DNA of 64,000 bases from Hyphomonadaceae bacterium (GCA_022844345.1 JALHLU010000007.1:186001-250000); one strand, 5' to 3'; positions 36,714 through 46,185 are shown, counted from the stretch's first letter. Notes: generated by a model not told the origin, from the letters alone. Numbers and translations are program-made.

Positions 36714-37997
36714 ATGCGGCGCGTTGTCATCACCGGCATGGGACTCGTGACTCCTCTGGCCAACGGTCGCGAGGCGTCGTGGAAGAAACTCATCGCCGGT
36801 GAGTCAGGGCTTAAGTCCGTCGACCTGTTCGACACGTCAGACCTTGCCTGCAAGATTGGCGGGCAGGTGCCGTGGGTCAGCGGGCGCGGCGGCGGCAGCG
36901 CGGGCGATCCCGACTCGTTCGATCCCGAGAAGACGATGTCGCCGAAAGAGCAGCGGCGCGTCGACGAGTTCATCCTCTATGCGATGGCGGCGGCTGATGA
37001 AGCCATCGCGGACGCGGGCTGGACGCCGGAAGGCTATGAGGATCGCATCCGCACAGGCGTGCTGATCGGCTCGGGCATTGGCGGCCTCAAGGCGATTGCC
37101 GATACGGCGATCGAGCTGCACGAGAAGGGACCGCGCAAGGTCTCACCATTCTTCATTCCGAGCGCGCTGATCAATCTCGCGTCGGGCCAGCTTTCCATCA
37201 AATACGGCTTCAAGGGACCGAACCATGCGGTCGTGACGGCGTGCGCGACAGGCGCCCACGCGATCGGCGACTCGGTGCGCCTGATCCAGTGGGGCGATGC
37301 GGACGTGATGGTGGCCGGCGGCGCCGAGGCTTCGGTCTGCCGCATCGGCTATGCAGGGTTCATTGCCTGCCGCGCAATGTCGACCTCCTACAACGACACG
37401 CCGACCAGGGCTTCGCGTCCCTATGACAAGGACCGCGACGGGTTCGTGATGGGCGAAGGCGCCGGCATCGTGGTGCTCGAAGAATATGAGCATGCGAAGA
37501 AACGCGGCGCGAAGATCTATGCAGAGGTCGTGGGCTATGGCCTGACGGGCGATGCGTTCCACATCACCTCGCCGGACGAGTCGGGCGATGGCGGCGAGCG
37601 CGCGATGCGCACGGCGCTGCAGCGGTCGGGCCTTGATGCGTCCGAGATCGACTATGTGAACTCGCACGGCACGTCGACGCCGGCGGGCGACGAGATCGAG
37701 GTGCGGGCCGTTGAGCGCGTGCTGGGCAATGCGGCTTCGACCACCCATCTTTCGTCCACCAAGTCCGCCATCGGCCACCTTCTGGGCGCGGCCGGTTCGG
37801 TGGAGGCGATCTTCTGCGCCCTGGCGATCCGCGATGGCGTGATCCCGCCGACGCTTAACCTGGACAATCCGTCGTTCGAGACGCCGATCAATCTCACGCC
37901 GCACAAGGCCGTGAAGAAGAAGATACGGGCGGCCCTGTCGAACTCGTTCGGCTTTGGCGGGACGAACGCGGCGCTGGTGCTAAAGGCGCCAGACTAG
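36714..37997 (+). CDS. fabF: 3-oxoacyl-ACP synthase II
   Basis: The 427-aa condensing enzyme has MRRVVITGMGLVTPLANGRE, the active-site cysteine in VVTACATGAHAIGDS (Cys177), NSHGTSTPAGD with the first catalytic histidine, and SAIGHLLGAAGSVEA with the second. It ends SFGFGGTNAALVL. It elongates acyl-ACP with malonyl-ACP. The short insert GRGGGSAGDPDSFDP near residue 62 is slightly longer than in E. coli FabF. It lies 30 nt after acpP, in the conserved order. Confidence 0.97.
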   Translation: MRRVVITGMGLVTPLANGREASWKKLIAGESGLKSVDLFDTSDLACKIGGQVPWVSGRGGGSAGDPDSFDPEKTMSPKEQRRVDEFILYAMAAADEAIADAGWTPEGYEDRIRTGVLIGSGIGGLKAIADTAIELHEKGPRKVSPFFIPSALINLASGQLSIKYGFKGPNHAVVTACATGAHAIGDSVRLIQWGDADVMVAGGAEASVCRIGYAGFIACRAMSTSYNDTPTRASRPYDKDRDGFVMGEGAGIVVLEEYEHAKKRGAKIYAEVVGYGLTGDAFHITSPDESGDGGERAMRTALQRSGLDASEIDYVNSHGTSTPAGDEIEVRAVERVLGNAASTTHLSSTKSAIGHLLGAAGSVEAIFCALAIRDGVIPPTLNLDNPSFETPINLTPHKAVKKKIRAALSNSFGFGGTNAALVLKAPD

Positions 37998-38043
37998 ACA
38001 CATAAATCGGCGTAAGACTGGCGGGCGCTAAGGAGTTTACTGC

Positions 38044-39210
38044 TTGGGCAAGCTTGTTGGATTCCTGCTTCTGGTTGTCGTGCTCGCTGCTGCGGCTGTT
38101 GGCGGCGGATGGCTGTGGCTCAACGGGACATACACCGCCGCAGGCCCGGCGAGCGAGGATGGCAAGCCCCGGCTTGTTGTCGTCGAAAAGGGAGCCGCCG
38201 CTCAGGCGATCGCAACCAAGCTGAAGGACGCCGGCGTGATCGCCGATGCGGAGCAGTTCCGGCTGGTGCTGCGGCTGCGCGAGTTCATGGGCGACAAACC
38301 GGTGATGAAGGCGGGCGAATATCTGATTGCAAGCGGCGCCAGCATGGAGACCATTGTTGGCGAGCTGACGGGCGGCGCATCGATGCAGTATGCGGTGGTT
38401 ATCCCGGAGGGGCTTTCGACACTCCAGATCATCGAGCTGCTGTCCGGGGAAGAGTGGAACACGACGGATGTGGCGTGGAAGCCGACCGACGAAGAGATTG
38501 AGGCCCAGCGGGCTGCCTACAACGCGCTTCCGGCCGAGCAGCGTCAGAGAGCTTTCCGGGCGAAGTGGGGGCTGACCTACAAGCTGGGCGGCGACGCGCC
38601 GGGCGACATTCCCGAGGGCGTGCTTCTGCCAGGCGACTATGCCGTCTCGCGCGGGGATACGATCGCGGACGTGGTGAAGCGCATGCGGGAGGCGCAGACA
38701 AAGCTTCTGAACGAGTTGTGGGACAAGCGCGCGGCCGACATTCCGGTGAAGACGAAGGAAGAGGCAATCATCCTTGCTTCCATCGTCGAGAAGGAAACCG
38801 GCAATGCGGATGAGCAGCCCACGGTGGCCGGGCTTTATTCGAACCGGTTGCGCCAGGGCATGCGGCTGCAGGCCGATGCAACCATCGTCTATGGCATCAC
38901 AAGGGGCAAAGGGCCGCTGGGCCGCACGATCACGGGGGCGGAGCTCAAGGCGGTCAACGACTGGAACACGTATGCAATGGACGGCCTGCCCAAGTCTCCG
39001 ATCTGCAATCCCGGCCGGGGCGCAATCGCCGCCGCGCTGAACCCGGCCAACACCAAGGCGATCTTCATGATGGCCGATGGCGAAGGCGGGCACCACTTCT
39101 CGGAGACCAATGCCGAGCATGAGCGCTATAGCGACGCCTACTGGAAGAAGCGCAGGGAAGATGAGGCTGCTGGTGTGAACACCCCGGCCGTCCGGCAGCA
39201 GCAGCGATAG
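38044..39210 (+). CDS. mltG: Endolytic murein transglycosylase MltG
   Basis: The 388-aa YceG-like protein has one N-terminal membrane helix (LVGFLLLVVVLAAAAVGGGW), a LysM-like region (VVEKGAAAQAIATKL, VVIPEGLSTLQIIELL) and the catalytic domain with ILASIVEKETG (Glu) and YSNRLRQGMRLQADATIVYG. It also has KSPICNPGRGAIAAALNP. MltG cleaves nascent glycan strands at the inner membrane. The TTG start has a strong AAGGAG site. Its position after fabF is conserved in many alphaproteobacteria. Confidence 0.94.
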   Translation: MGKLVGFLLLVVVLAAAAVGGGWLWLNGTYTAAGPASEDGKPRLVVVEKGAAAQAIATKLKDAGVIADAEQFRLVLRLREFMGDKPVMKAGEYLIASGASMETIVGELTGGASMQYAVVIPEGLSTLQIIELLSGEEWNTTDVAWKPTDEEIEAQRAAYNALPAEQRQRAFRAKWGLTYKLGGDAPGDIPEGVLLPGDYAVSRGDTIADVVKRMREAQTKLLNELWDKRAADIPVKTKEEAIILASIVEKETGNADEQPTVAGLYSNRLRQGMRLQADATIVYGITRGKGPLGRTITGAELKAVNDWNTYAMDGLPKSPICNPGRGAIAAALNPANTKAIFMMADGEGGHHFSETNAEHERYSDAYWKKRREDEAAGVNTPAVRQQQR

Positions 39211-39218
39211 GGCGGGGC

Positions 39219-40094
39219 ATGATCCGGGGCATGACGGGGTTTGGCCGGGCGCAGGGACAGGCGCTCTGGGGCGCCTGGGTCTGGGAGATCCGCTCGGTGA
39301 ACGGCAAGGCCGTTGACCTGCGCACGAACTTTCCGCCGGGCTGTGATGCGGTGGACTTCGAGGCGCGCAAGCGCGTGAAGGAGCGCTTCCAGCGCGGCAG
39401 CTTCCAGCTTCAATTGAAAGTTGACTGGGTGCGCGATGCAGGCGCCACGCAGGTGGACACGCGCGAGCTGGCGCGGCTGGTGCGGCTGTCGCGGCACTGG
39501 GCGAAGTCGGGGGCGGCGCCGGCGAGCCTCGATGGCCTGCTGGCGGCGCCCGGTGTGGTGAAGGGCGCAAGCCGTACAAGTTCGGCCGTGGACGAGCAGA
39601 CGGCGAAGGACCTGCTGGCCGGGCTGGACGTGGCGCTGGATATGCTGGCCGAGGCGCGGGCGCGGGAGGGCGCGGGGCTGGGGCAGCTGTTCAACAGCAT
39701 GCTGGCCCAGATGGAGCAGCTGTGCCGGCAGGCGGGCGAGTTCGCGGGACGGCAGCCGGAACTGGTGCGTGACCGGTTCAAGGCGCGGCTGGCCGAGATA
39801 GCCAAAGACGCCAGCATCGATCAGGACCGGATCGCGCAGGAAGTCCTGGTGATGGCGACGCGTGCGGATGTGCGCGAGGAGCTGGACCGGCTGGCGGCGC
39901 ATATCGTCTCCGCCCGCGCCATCCTTGCCTCGGGCGAGGCGGTTGGAAGGAAGCTGGACTTTCTGTGTCAGGAGCTTAACCGGGAGACCAACACGCTTTG
40001 CTCGAAATCGGCCAGCCTGGAGCTGACCAATGCCGGGCTGGCGCTCAAATCGCTGATCGACCAGTTCCGGGAGCAGGTCCAGAATGTCGAATGA
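39219..40094 (+). CDS. YicC family endoribonuclease-like protein
   Basis: The 291-aa product starts MIRGMTGFGRAQG, which is the YicC family signature. It shows IRSVNGKAVDLRTNFP, the central helical domain, and a C-terminal DUF1732 region (EVLVMATRADVREELDRLAA, KLDFLCQELNRETNTL). YicC-type proteins have been described as endoribonucleases that act on RNA. The mltG-yicC-gmk order is common. The stop lies inside the start of gmk, with an 11-nt overlap that suggests coupling. Confidence 0.93.
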   Translation: MIRGMTGFGRAQGQALWGAWVWEIRSVNGKAVDLRTNFPPGCDAVDFEARKRVKERFQRGSFQLQLKVDWVRDAGATQVDTRELARLVRLSRHWAKSGAAPASLDGLLAAPGVVKGASRTSSAVDEQTAKDLLAGLDVALDMLAEARAREGAGLGQLFNSMLAQMEQLCRQAGEFAGRQPELVRDRFKARLAEIAKDASIDQDRIAQEVLVMATRADVREELDRLAAHIVSARAILASGEAVGRKLDFLCQELNRETNTLCSKSASLELTNAGLALKSLIDQFREQVQNVE

Positions 40095-40779
40095 CGGCCA
40101 GAACCTGGAGCGCCCGCGGCGCGGCATCATGTTCGTCGTCTCGAGCCCGTCGGGCGCGGGGAAGACGACGCTGTCGCGGCGGCTGATTTCCGAAGTGCCG
40201 GGCGTGCAGCTGTCGGTTTCGGCGACGACGCGGACGCCGCGGCCGGGCGAGGCCGATGGGGTGGACTATCATTTCCGTTCGGTCGAGCAGTTCCAGAAGA
40301 TGATCGACGCCGACGATTTCCTGGAATGGGCGCGGGTCTTCAAGAATTACTATGGCACGCCGCGCAGCGAGGTCGAGGCGCGGCTGGTGGCCGGCATTGA
40401 CGTGGTGTTCGACGTGGACTGGCAGGGCGCGCGGGCGCTGAAGACGATCCGGCCGGGCGATGTGTGTTCGGTGTTCATCCTGCCGCCGTCGCTGGCGCAG
40501 CTGAAACGGCGGCTCGAGGGGAGGCCGGGCGCCGACGAGAAGTCGGTGCAGAGCCGGCTTGATGGCGCGGGGCAGGATATCCTGCGCTGGGGGGAGTACG
40601 ACTACGCCATCGTGAACGACAATCTCGACACGGCCTTCACCGAACTGCGCGCGATCCTCTATGCGGAGCGCAACAAGCGCGCGCGGGCCTCGCTGGGCAT
40701 CATGGTGGACCAGCTGCTGAAGGACGCGCGACTGGCGACCAAGACGCAGAGCGGCAGCGCGACGGGCGAGGGCAGTTAG
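40084..40779 (+). CDS. gmk: Guanylate kinase
   Basis: The 231-aa enzyme has the P-loop SSPSGAGKTTLSRRL at about residue 20, the GMP-binding stretch SVSATTRTPRPGEADGVDYH, DDFLEWARVFKNYYGTP and the lid region (RLDGAGQDILRWGEYDYAIV). It phosphorylates GMP to GDP. It closes the fab/mltG/yicC gene run, and a repeat and a hairpin follow. Confidence 0.96.
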   Translation: MSNDGQNLERPRRGIMFVVSSPSGAGKTTLSRRLISEVPGVQLSVSATTRTPRPGEADGVDYHFRSVEQFQKMIDADDFLEWARVFKNYYGTPRSEVEARLVAGIDVVFDVDWQGARALKTIRPGDVCSVFILPPSLAQLKRRLEGRPGADEKSVQSRLDGAGQDILRWGEYDYAIVNDNLDTAFTELRAILYAERNKRARASLGIMVDQLLKDARLATKTQSGSATGEGS

Positions 40780-40809
40780 GCTATCCATTGCCGGCGCCTG
40801 TGAGCACAG

Positions 40810-40895
40810 CCTCGTGGTTCGACGGGCTCACCATGAGGCCTACCTACGGCTTGCGCCCGAGCGCCTCATCCTGAGCCTGTCGAAGGACGAGGCGC
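40810..40895. repeat. Two palindromic repeats of the CCTCATG/CGAGG family
   Basis: CCTCGTGGTTCGACGGG to CACCATGAGG (40810-40838) and GCCTCATCCTGAGCC to GGACGAGGC (40863-40893) are imperfect palindromes of the same dispersed family found at 32033-32167. They occupy the gap after gmk. Confidence 0.75.
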
Positions 40896-40922
40896 GTGCT
40901 TGTGATCTGGGTCGAAAAACCT

Positions 40923-40952
40923 AAAGGCCCGCTGTTTCCAGCGGGCCTTTTT
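40923..40952. terminator. Intrinsic terminator, identical to that of the rplI operon
   Basis: AAAGGCCCGCTG with its complement and a TTTC loop, followed by TTTTT on the plus strand. It ends the gmk transcript and possibly also the convergent dehydrogenase gene. The sequence is identical to 32836-32863. Confidence 0.88.
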
Positions 40953-40974
40953 CCGTTTCGGGTTGGCGGAAGCG

Positions 40975-43161
40975 CTACGGCGTGGCCTTCGCCGCAGCCT
41001 CCTGCGCCGCCTTTTCGTCGTTGGCGCGCTTGATGACGTAGGCGAGGATGGCGTCGGTCTGCTCAACCGTAAGCGTGGCGGCGAAGCCGGGCATGTTGCG
41101 CTGGGCGCGGTCGCCGTCGCGGACGGCGCCGTTCCAGCCCGAGCGCATGGCGAGCAGGGCTGAGTAGCGCAGGTCGGGCGCGATGGCGCCGGCGGCGGGG
41201 ACGACGGCTGCGCCATGGCAGACGGCGCAGTTCTGGCCGAACAGGAGTTCGCCGGATGCAACGGTTTCGTTGCTGGCGGTCAGCAGCGGCGGGTCGATCT
41301 TCACGGTTACCGGCGCGCCGGCGATCACCTTTGGCAATTCGGCCGGCAGCTTGGCGGTGCCGCCCATGCGGAAGACCAGGATGCGCGAGTTGTTGGCGCT
41401 GGAGGGCACGGTGCGGGTCTGGCCGATGGGCAGCCCGCGCGCGCCGACCAGGATGGCGATCTGCTGTTCGCCGTCGACCGTGAAGGTGGACGGGGCGGCG
41501 ACGACCTTGGCCTGCGTCGGGGCGGACCAGAGTTTCTTGCCGGTGCGCGCGTCATAGGCGGCGAACTCGCCGGCGTGGTTGCCGGAGAAGACGAGGTTGC
41601 CAGCCGTGGCGAGGACGCCCGTGGCGCCGCGCGTATCTACATTCGGCACGCGCCAGACTTCCTTGGCGGTCACCGGGTCCCAGGCGAGAAGATAGGCTTC
41701 TGTCTTCGGCGCAGCGCCTGTCGCGGCGACGGGCGTGACGCCCTGGCCGGCAGAGAAGGAGATGCCGGTGTTCCAGCCCTTGAGGTTCACCTCGAACTTG
41801 TCGGGCGAGGCGTAGGTGGACGAGGACACGGTGACGGGCAGGTAGATGTAGCCAGTGTCGAGGCTCAAGGCCATCGGATGCCAGTTGTGCATGCCGAGCG
41901 CGGCCGGCGCCACGACGGCGGGAACGCCGGTGACCTCATAGCGGGCTTCGGGCACTTCGACGGGCCGGCCAGTCGCCATGTCGACATGGGTCGCCCACGT
42001 CAGCGGGGCGAATTTCTCGGCGCTGATCAGTTTGCCGGTCTTGGCGTCGAGCACGTAGAAGAAGCCGTTCTTCGGCGCCTGCATGACGACGCGTCGCTTG
42101 CCTTCCGGATAGTTGAGGTCGGCGACCATGATCGGCTGCGTGGCCGTGTAGTCCCAGGTTTCGCCGGGCGTCGTCTGATAGTGCCAGATGTATTTGCCGG
42201 TGTGGGGATTGAGCGCGACGATGGAGGACAGGAACAGGTTGTCGCCGCCGCCGGGCGAGCGGTATTTCTGGTTCCACGGCGTACCGTTGCCGGTGCCGAC
42301 ATAGAGGATGTCGAGTTCGGGGTCATAGGCCATGCCGTCCCACAGCGTGCCGCCGCCGCCGAGCTTCCAGAATTCGCCATTCCAGGTCTTGCGGGCTTCG
42401 GCGAGTTCGGGCTGTTCATCGCCATTGGCCGGATCGCCGGGCACGGAATACCAGCGCCAGGCCTGCTCGCCCGTTTCAGCGTCGTAGGCCGTTATGTAGC
42501 CGCGGACGCGATACTCTGCGCCGCCATTGCCGATGATGACCTTGCCGTTGACGATGCGCGGCACACCCGTGACCGTGTACGGGAGCGAGGTGTCGGTGGT
42601 CTGTTTTTCCCAGACCACTTTACCAGTCTTGCCATCAAGCGCGATCAGGCGGCCGTCGAGCACGCCGACATAGATCTTGCCGTTCCATGCGGCGACGCCG
42701 CGGTTGACCACATCGCAGCAGGCGTCGGCGCCCTTGGCGCGGTCGATCGCGGGATCATAGGCCCAGAGCAGCGCGCCGGACTTGATGTCGTAGGCCTTCA
42801 CCATTGACCATGCGGTGGTGAGGTACATGACGCCATCGACGACGACGGGCGTGGATTCCTGTCCGCGTTCGGTGTCGATGTCGGCATACCAGGCAAGGCC
42901 AAGCTGGCCGACATTCGTGTCGTTGATCTGGTCGAGGCGGCTGAAGCGCTGTTCGCGGTAATCGCCGCCGGCGAGGAGCCAGGAGCCCGGCTCGGCCTCA
43001 AAGCCAAGAAGGCGTTCTGTGTTCACGGCCGCGGCGCCAACGGCATTGGCCTTGGCGACGGGCGGCGCATCGGGCGAGACCGTGGGCGTGTTTCCGCATG
43101 CCGACAGGCCAAGCAGAAGGGCAGGCGCGGCGACAGCCAGCGACATCAGGTAGGCGCGCAT
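40975..43161 (-). CDS. PQQ-dependent alcohol dehydrogenase with C-terminal heme c (quinohemoprotein), lipoprotein
   Basis: The 728-aa product has a lipoprotein leader (LMSLAVAAPALLLGLSAC) and the eight-bladed propeller of PQQ dehydrogenases. WYADIDTERGQESTPVVVDG opens the first blade, the adjacent-cysteine ring occurs in GADACCDVVNRGVA, and the tryptophan docking repeats run along the chain. A C-terminal cytochrome c domain carries FGQNCAVCHGAAVV (CxxCH at about residue 645), so electrons pass from PQQ to its own heme. It oxidises alcohols or related substrates in the periplasm. The start at 43161 has GGAGGA seven bases upstream, and the track start at 43200 has none. No PQQ synthesis genes are in the window. 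Confidence 0.93.
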   Translation of the reverse strand: MRAYLMSLAVAAPALLLGLSACGNTPTVSPDAPPVAKANAVGAAAVNTERLLGFEAEPGSWLLAGGDYREQRFSRLDQINDTNVGQLGLAWYADIDTERGQESTPVVVDGVMYLTTAWSMVKAYDIKSGALLWAYDPAIDRAKGADACCDVVNRGVAAWNGKIYVGVLDGRLIALDGKTGKVVWEKQTTDTSLPYTVTGVPRIVNGKVIIGNGGAEYRVRGYITAYDAETGEQAWRWYSVPGDPANGDEQPELAEARKTWNGEFWKLGGGGTLWDGMAYDPELDILYVGTGNGTPWNQKYRSPGGGDNLFLSSIVALNPHTGKYIWHYQTTPGETWDYTATQPIMVADLNYPEGKRRVVMQAPKNGFFYVLDAKTGKLISAEKFAPLTWATHVDMATGRPVEVPEARYEVTGVPAVVAPAALGMHNWHPMALSLDTGYIYLPVTVSSSTYASPDKFEVNLKGWNTGISFSAGQGVTPVAATGAAPKTEAYLLAWDPVTAKEVWRVPNVDTRGATGVLATAGNLVFSGNHAGEFAAYDARTGKKLWSAPTQAKVVAAPSTFTVDGEQQIAILVGARGLPIGQTRTVPSSANNSRILVFRMGGTAKLPAELPKVIAGAPVTVKIDPPLLTASNETVASGELLFGQNCAVCHGAAVVPAAGAIAPDLRYSALLAMRSGWNGAVRDGDRAQRNMPGFAATLTVEQTDAILAYVIKRANDEKAAQEAAAKATP

Positions 43162-43357
43162 AGTCTCATCCTCCGCCGGCCTTTTGGCCATTTTTTTCAT
43201 TGCCCGGGCTGGATGGCGCGTTCTCCCCCGTGCCGCCCCGGCGGGGCCAGCCTAGAAGGGTGTGCGGCTGGCGGCAATACGGGGGAGTTTCCAAGGAGTC
43301 GCAGGCTGTACACGTCCCCGCGAGCCTGACGGTCTGTGCGAGGGCATTCTTGCCCCA

Positions 43358-43915
43358 CTACAGCACGATCGCGCGTTCCTGAAGCGCATCCAGCGCAGCT
43401 TCGGGGCTATTGGTGTCGGCCATCAGCTGGAGGAAGGATTCCGGCAGGAAGCCACCCTCGATCATGTGGTCGATCAGGTGGAAGTAGGGCTGCCAGTAAT
43501 TGTTCTCGGACAGGAAGGCCATCGGCTTGCGGTGGAGCGAGAGCTTCGCCCATGACAGCGTCTCGACGGCCTCTTCCAGCGTGCCGATGCCGCCGGGGAG
43601 GACGATGAGGCCGTCAGCTTCGTCCAGCAGGGCCTGTTTCCGCTGGTGCATGTTGTCGGTGTATCGGTTCTCGATGCCGTCGAGCACGCCTTCAAGCTCG
43701 CGCAGGAAATGGGGCATCACGCCGAGGACCTCGCCGCCATTGTCGCGCGCGGTTGAAGCGACCGCTCCCATCAGGCCGACATTGCCGCCGCCATAGACGG
43801 TGCGCCAGCCGCGCTTTGCGATGGATTTGCCGAGACGGCGGGCGAGGTCGAGATAACCGGGATCGGACCCGGGAGCTGACCCGCAATAGACGGTGACGGA
43901 CTTGATGCCGGACAT
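43358..43915 (-). CDS. LOG-family (TIGR00730) nucleotide phosphoribohydrolase
   Basis: The 185-aa Rossmann-fold protein has SVTVYCGSAPGSDPGYLDLA, VYGGGNVGLMGAVA, and the family motif LPGGIGTLEEAVETLSWAKL, giving the PGGxGTxxE signature. Members hydrolyse the N-glycosidic bond of nucleoside monophosphates; some produce cytokinin bases, and others have unknown physiological targets. The minus-strand RBS is AGAGAAGAAG just before ATG 43915. The longer track ORF reads into non-coding sequence. It is divergent from the ABC transporter gene. Confidence 0.9.
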   Translation of the reverse strand: MSGIKSVTVYCGSAPGSDPGYLDLARRLGKSIAKRGWRTVYGGGNVGLMGAVASTARDNGGEVLGVMPHFLRELEGVLDGIENRYTDNMHQRKQALLDEADGLIVLPGGIGTLEEAVETLSWAKLSLHRKPMAFLSENNYWQPYFHLIDHMIEGGFLPESFLQLMADTNSPEAALDALQERAIVL

Positions 43916-44076
43916 TCTTCTTCTCTCTTCTCTGGGCGGCATAGATGCGACGGTTCGTGGCGTGGGGGAAGCCGGGACGTCCCGTTGGTGGCGCGGTCTG
44001 TTGCTGACAGGCCGCTGGCGGCAGGGAAGGCCTGGGAACTCTGGCGTTTCCCGGGGGGCGGGCCTATCTGTGCGCC

Positions 44077-45924
44077 ATGGGCATGCACTCACACGCGAAA
44101 TCTCCGTCCGATGTCGATGGTCTGGAAACCGGCGATGCGGGGCTTGGCCAGTCGCTTGGCCGGATCGGCGCGATCATGGCGCGGCCGGAACTGAAGCGGT
44201 GGCGGCTGGTGATGATGCTGGCGCTGGTGCTGACGCTGGCGGCCAAGGTGTTCGCGGTTTATGCGCCGGTGTTCTTCGGCGACGCAATCAACCAGATGAC
44301 GGGGCCGGATGCGGCGATGGCCGCGGTGGTCGTGTTGCTGGCGTGGTGGACCGGCGCGCGCATCCTGTCGGCGAACCTGCCTTATCTTCGCGACGCGCTG
44401 TTCGCACCGGTGAGCCAGGAGGCGCAGAGGCTCGTGGCCGTGGAAGCGTATGGGCATGCGCAGGGTCTGTCGCTGTCGTTCCACCAGACGCGGCGGACGG
44501 GGGCGCTCAATCGCGTGATCGACCGGGGGGTTGCGGCGCTCGACTATCTGATCCGGTTCCTGGCGTTCAACATCGGACCCACCATCATCGAGCTGGCGCT
44601 GGCGGCGTTCGTGCTGACGACGCGGTACAGCTGGATCGCGGCGGTGATCGCGGTGGTGACGGTTGCGCTGTATGCGGTGTTCACCGGCCTGCTGACAAAC
44701 TGGCGCACGGAGCAGCGGCGCAAGCTGAATGCAGCGGATACGGAACTGCGTGCATTGGCGGTCGACAGCCTGACGAATTTCGAGACGGTGAAAGCTTTCG
44801 CCGCCGAGACGCGCGAGACGGAGCGCTATGACGCCGCCATGCGCGTCTACAACAAGAACATGGTCGAGGTGTCGCGCTCGCTGGCGCTGCTGAACGCCGG
44901 GCAGGACATCATCATGGCGCTGGGCCTCACTGGCGTGGCGGCGATCACGGCGGTCGCTACGTTCAATGGGCAGGTGCAGGCGGGGGACATGGCGGCGGTG
45001 GTGCTGATCATGTCGAACCTCTATCGGCCTCTCTCTGTGCTGGGCTGGGCGTTCCGCGAGATCAAGCAGGGGGCGGTGGACCTCGAGAAGCTCTATGGCC
45101 TCATGAACATGAAGGCAGAGGTACAGGATGCCCCCGATGCGCGGCCGCTGCAGGCGAAGGGCGGCGAGGTTCGCTTCGAGAATGTGAGCTTCACGCATGA
45201 TGCGCGTTCGGCGGGGATTGCCGGCGTTAGCTTTACCGTTCCTGCTGGCACGAAGCTGGCTGTCGTGGGCCCGTCAGGGTCTGGCAAGTCGACGCTGCTG
45301 AAGCTGCTGTTCCGCTTCTACGACACGAAGGGCGGCAGCGTGCTGGTTGACGGGCAGGACGTGCGCAGCCTGAAGCAGGAGAGCCTGCGGGACGCCATCG
45401 GCCTGGTGCCGCAGGATGTGGTGCTGTTCAACGCGTCCATGAAGGAGAACCTGCTCTATGGCCGGCCCAGCGCGAGCGACGCAGAATTGCGCGAGGCGGC
45501 GGCGCGGGCGCAGTTGCTGGAGTTCATCGACCGGCTGCCCAAGGGCTGGGACACGCGCGTGGGCGAGCGGGGCGTGAAGCTTTCCGGCGGCGAGCGGCAA
45601 AGGGTGGGGATTGCCCGTGCAATCCTGAAGAACCCGGCGATCCTAGTTCTCGACGAGGCGACGTCCGCGCTGGACAGCGCGACAGAGCAGGAGGTTCAAG
45701 GCGCGCTCGACGAGGCTGCGAAAGGGCGCACGACCCTGATGGTGGCGCACAGGCTTTCGACAGTGGCGGGCGCGGACGAGATCATCGTGCTGGACGAGGG
45801 GCGCATCGTGGAGCGCGGGACGCATCGCGAGTTGCTGGACCGCGCGGGGCTGTATGCGGATCTGTGGAGCCGGCAGTCGCGGGCGCATGAGGATGCGGAT
45901 GCGGCGGTGCGGGTGGTGGCTTAG
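44077..45924 (+). CDS. Atm1-like ABC half-transporter (permease-ATPase fusion)
   Basis: The 615-aa exporter has a six-helix ABC type-1 membrane domain (about residues 35-340) and one nucleotide-binding domain with Walker A GPSGSGKSTLLKL, signature LSGGERQRVGIARAI and Walker B ILVLDEATSALDSA. The N-terminal extension and the phrase SLSFHQTRRTGALNRVIDRG match the Atm1/ABCB7 class, which exports glutathione-linked or persulfide species. A heavy-metal or glutathione-conjugate role is a reasonable alternative. It dimerises in the inner membrane. The next gene lies about 260 bp away. Confidence 0.9.
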   Translation: MGMHSHAKSPSDVDGLETGDAGLGQSLGRIGAIMARPELKRWRLVMMLALVLTLAAKVFAVYAPVFFGDAINQMTGPDAAMAAVVVLLAWWTGARILSANLPYLRDALFAPVSQEAQRLVAVEAYGHAQGLSLSFHQTRRTGALNRVIDRGVAALDYLIRFLAFNIGPTIIELALAAFVLTTRYSWIAAVIAVVTVALYAVFTGLLTNWRTEQRRKLNAADTELRALAVDSLTNFETVKAFAAETRETERYDAAMRVYNKNMVEVSRSLALLNAGQDIIMALGLTGVAAITAVATFNGQVQAGDMAAVVLIMSNLYRPLSVLGWAFREIKQGAVDLEKLYGLMNMKAEVQDAPDARPLQAKGGEVRFENVSFTHDARSAGIAGVSFTVPAGTKLAVVGPSGSGKSTLLKLLFRFYDTKGGSVLVDGQDVRSLKQESLRDAIGLVPQDVVLFNASMKENLLYGRPSASDAELREAAARAQLLEFIDRLPKGWDTRVGERGVKLSGGERQRVGIARAILKNPAILVLDEATSALDSATEQEVQGALDEAAKGRTTLMVAHRLSTVAGADEIIVLDEGRIVERGTHRELLDRAGLYADLWSRQSRAHEDADAAVRVVA

Positions 45925-45987
45925 GGGTCGAAGTAGGCGGTGAAATCCACACGCCGGACAATGGCTGCACTGAGCAGGCGGATGTTC

Positions 45988-46012
45988 GGAACCGAACAGA
46001 GCCGGGGACGTT
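45988..46012 (+). promoter_or_regulatory. EcfG-type general stress response promoter
   Basis: GGAAC at 45988 and CGTT at 46009 are separated by exactly 16 bp, matching the alphaproteobacterial sigma-EcfG consensus GGAAC-N16/17-CGTT. It lies 174 bp upstream of the EcfG-like sigma gene, so autoregulation is likely. Confidence 0.7.
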
Positions 46013-46185
46013 CCTGAGCGTCGGGGTCATGCGCCTCGAACCGTCACTCTATCAATCCGTCCCACCACGACGCGGCTTGCCCATGCCGCGTGAGAGGCAC
46101 GCCATTGCCCGGTTCAGAGACCAATTCCAAGCGAAGGGCGCCGCAGCCTGCGCCTGACCAGGCTCCGGCAGGCGATACGCCAGCA

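Noticed and set aside
41215-42807. 530-aa plus-strand ORF
   Set aside because: It is antisense to the PQQ dehydrogenase propeller, which has clear motifs. The ORF has none.
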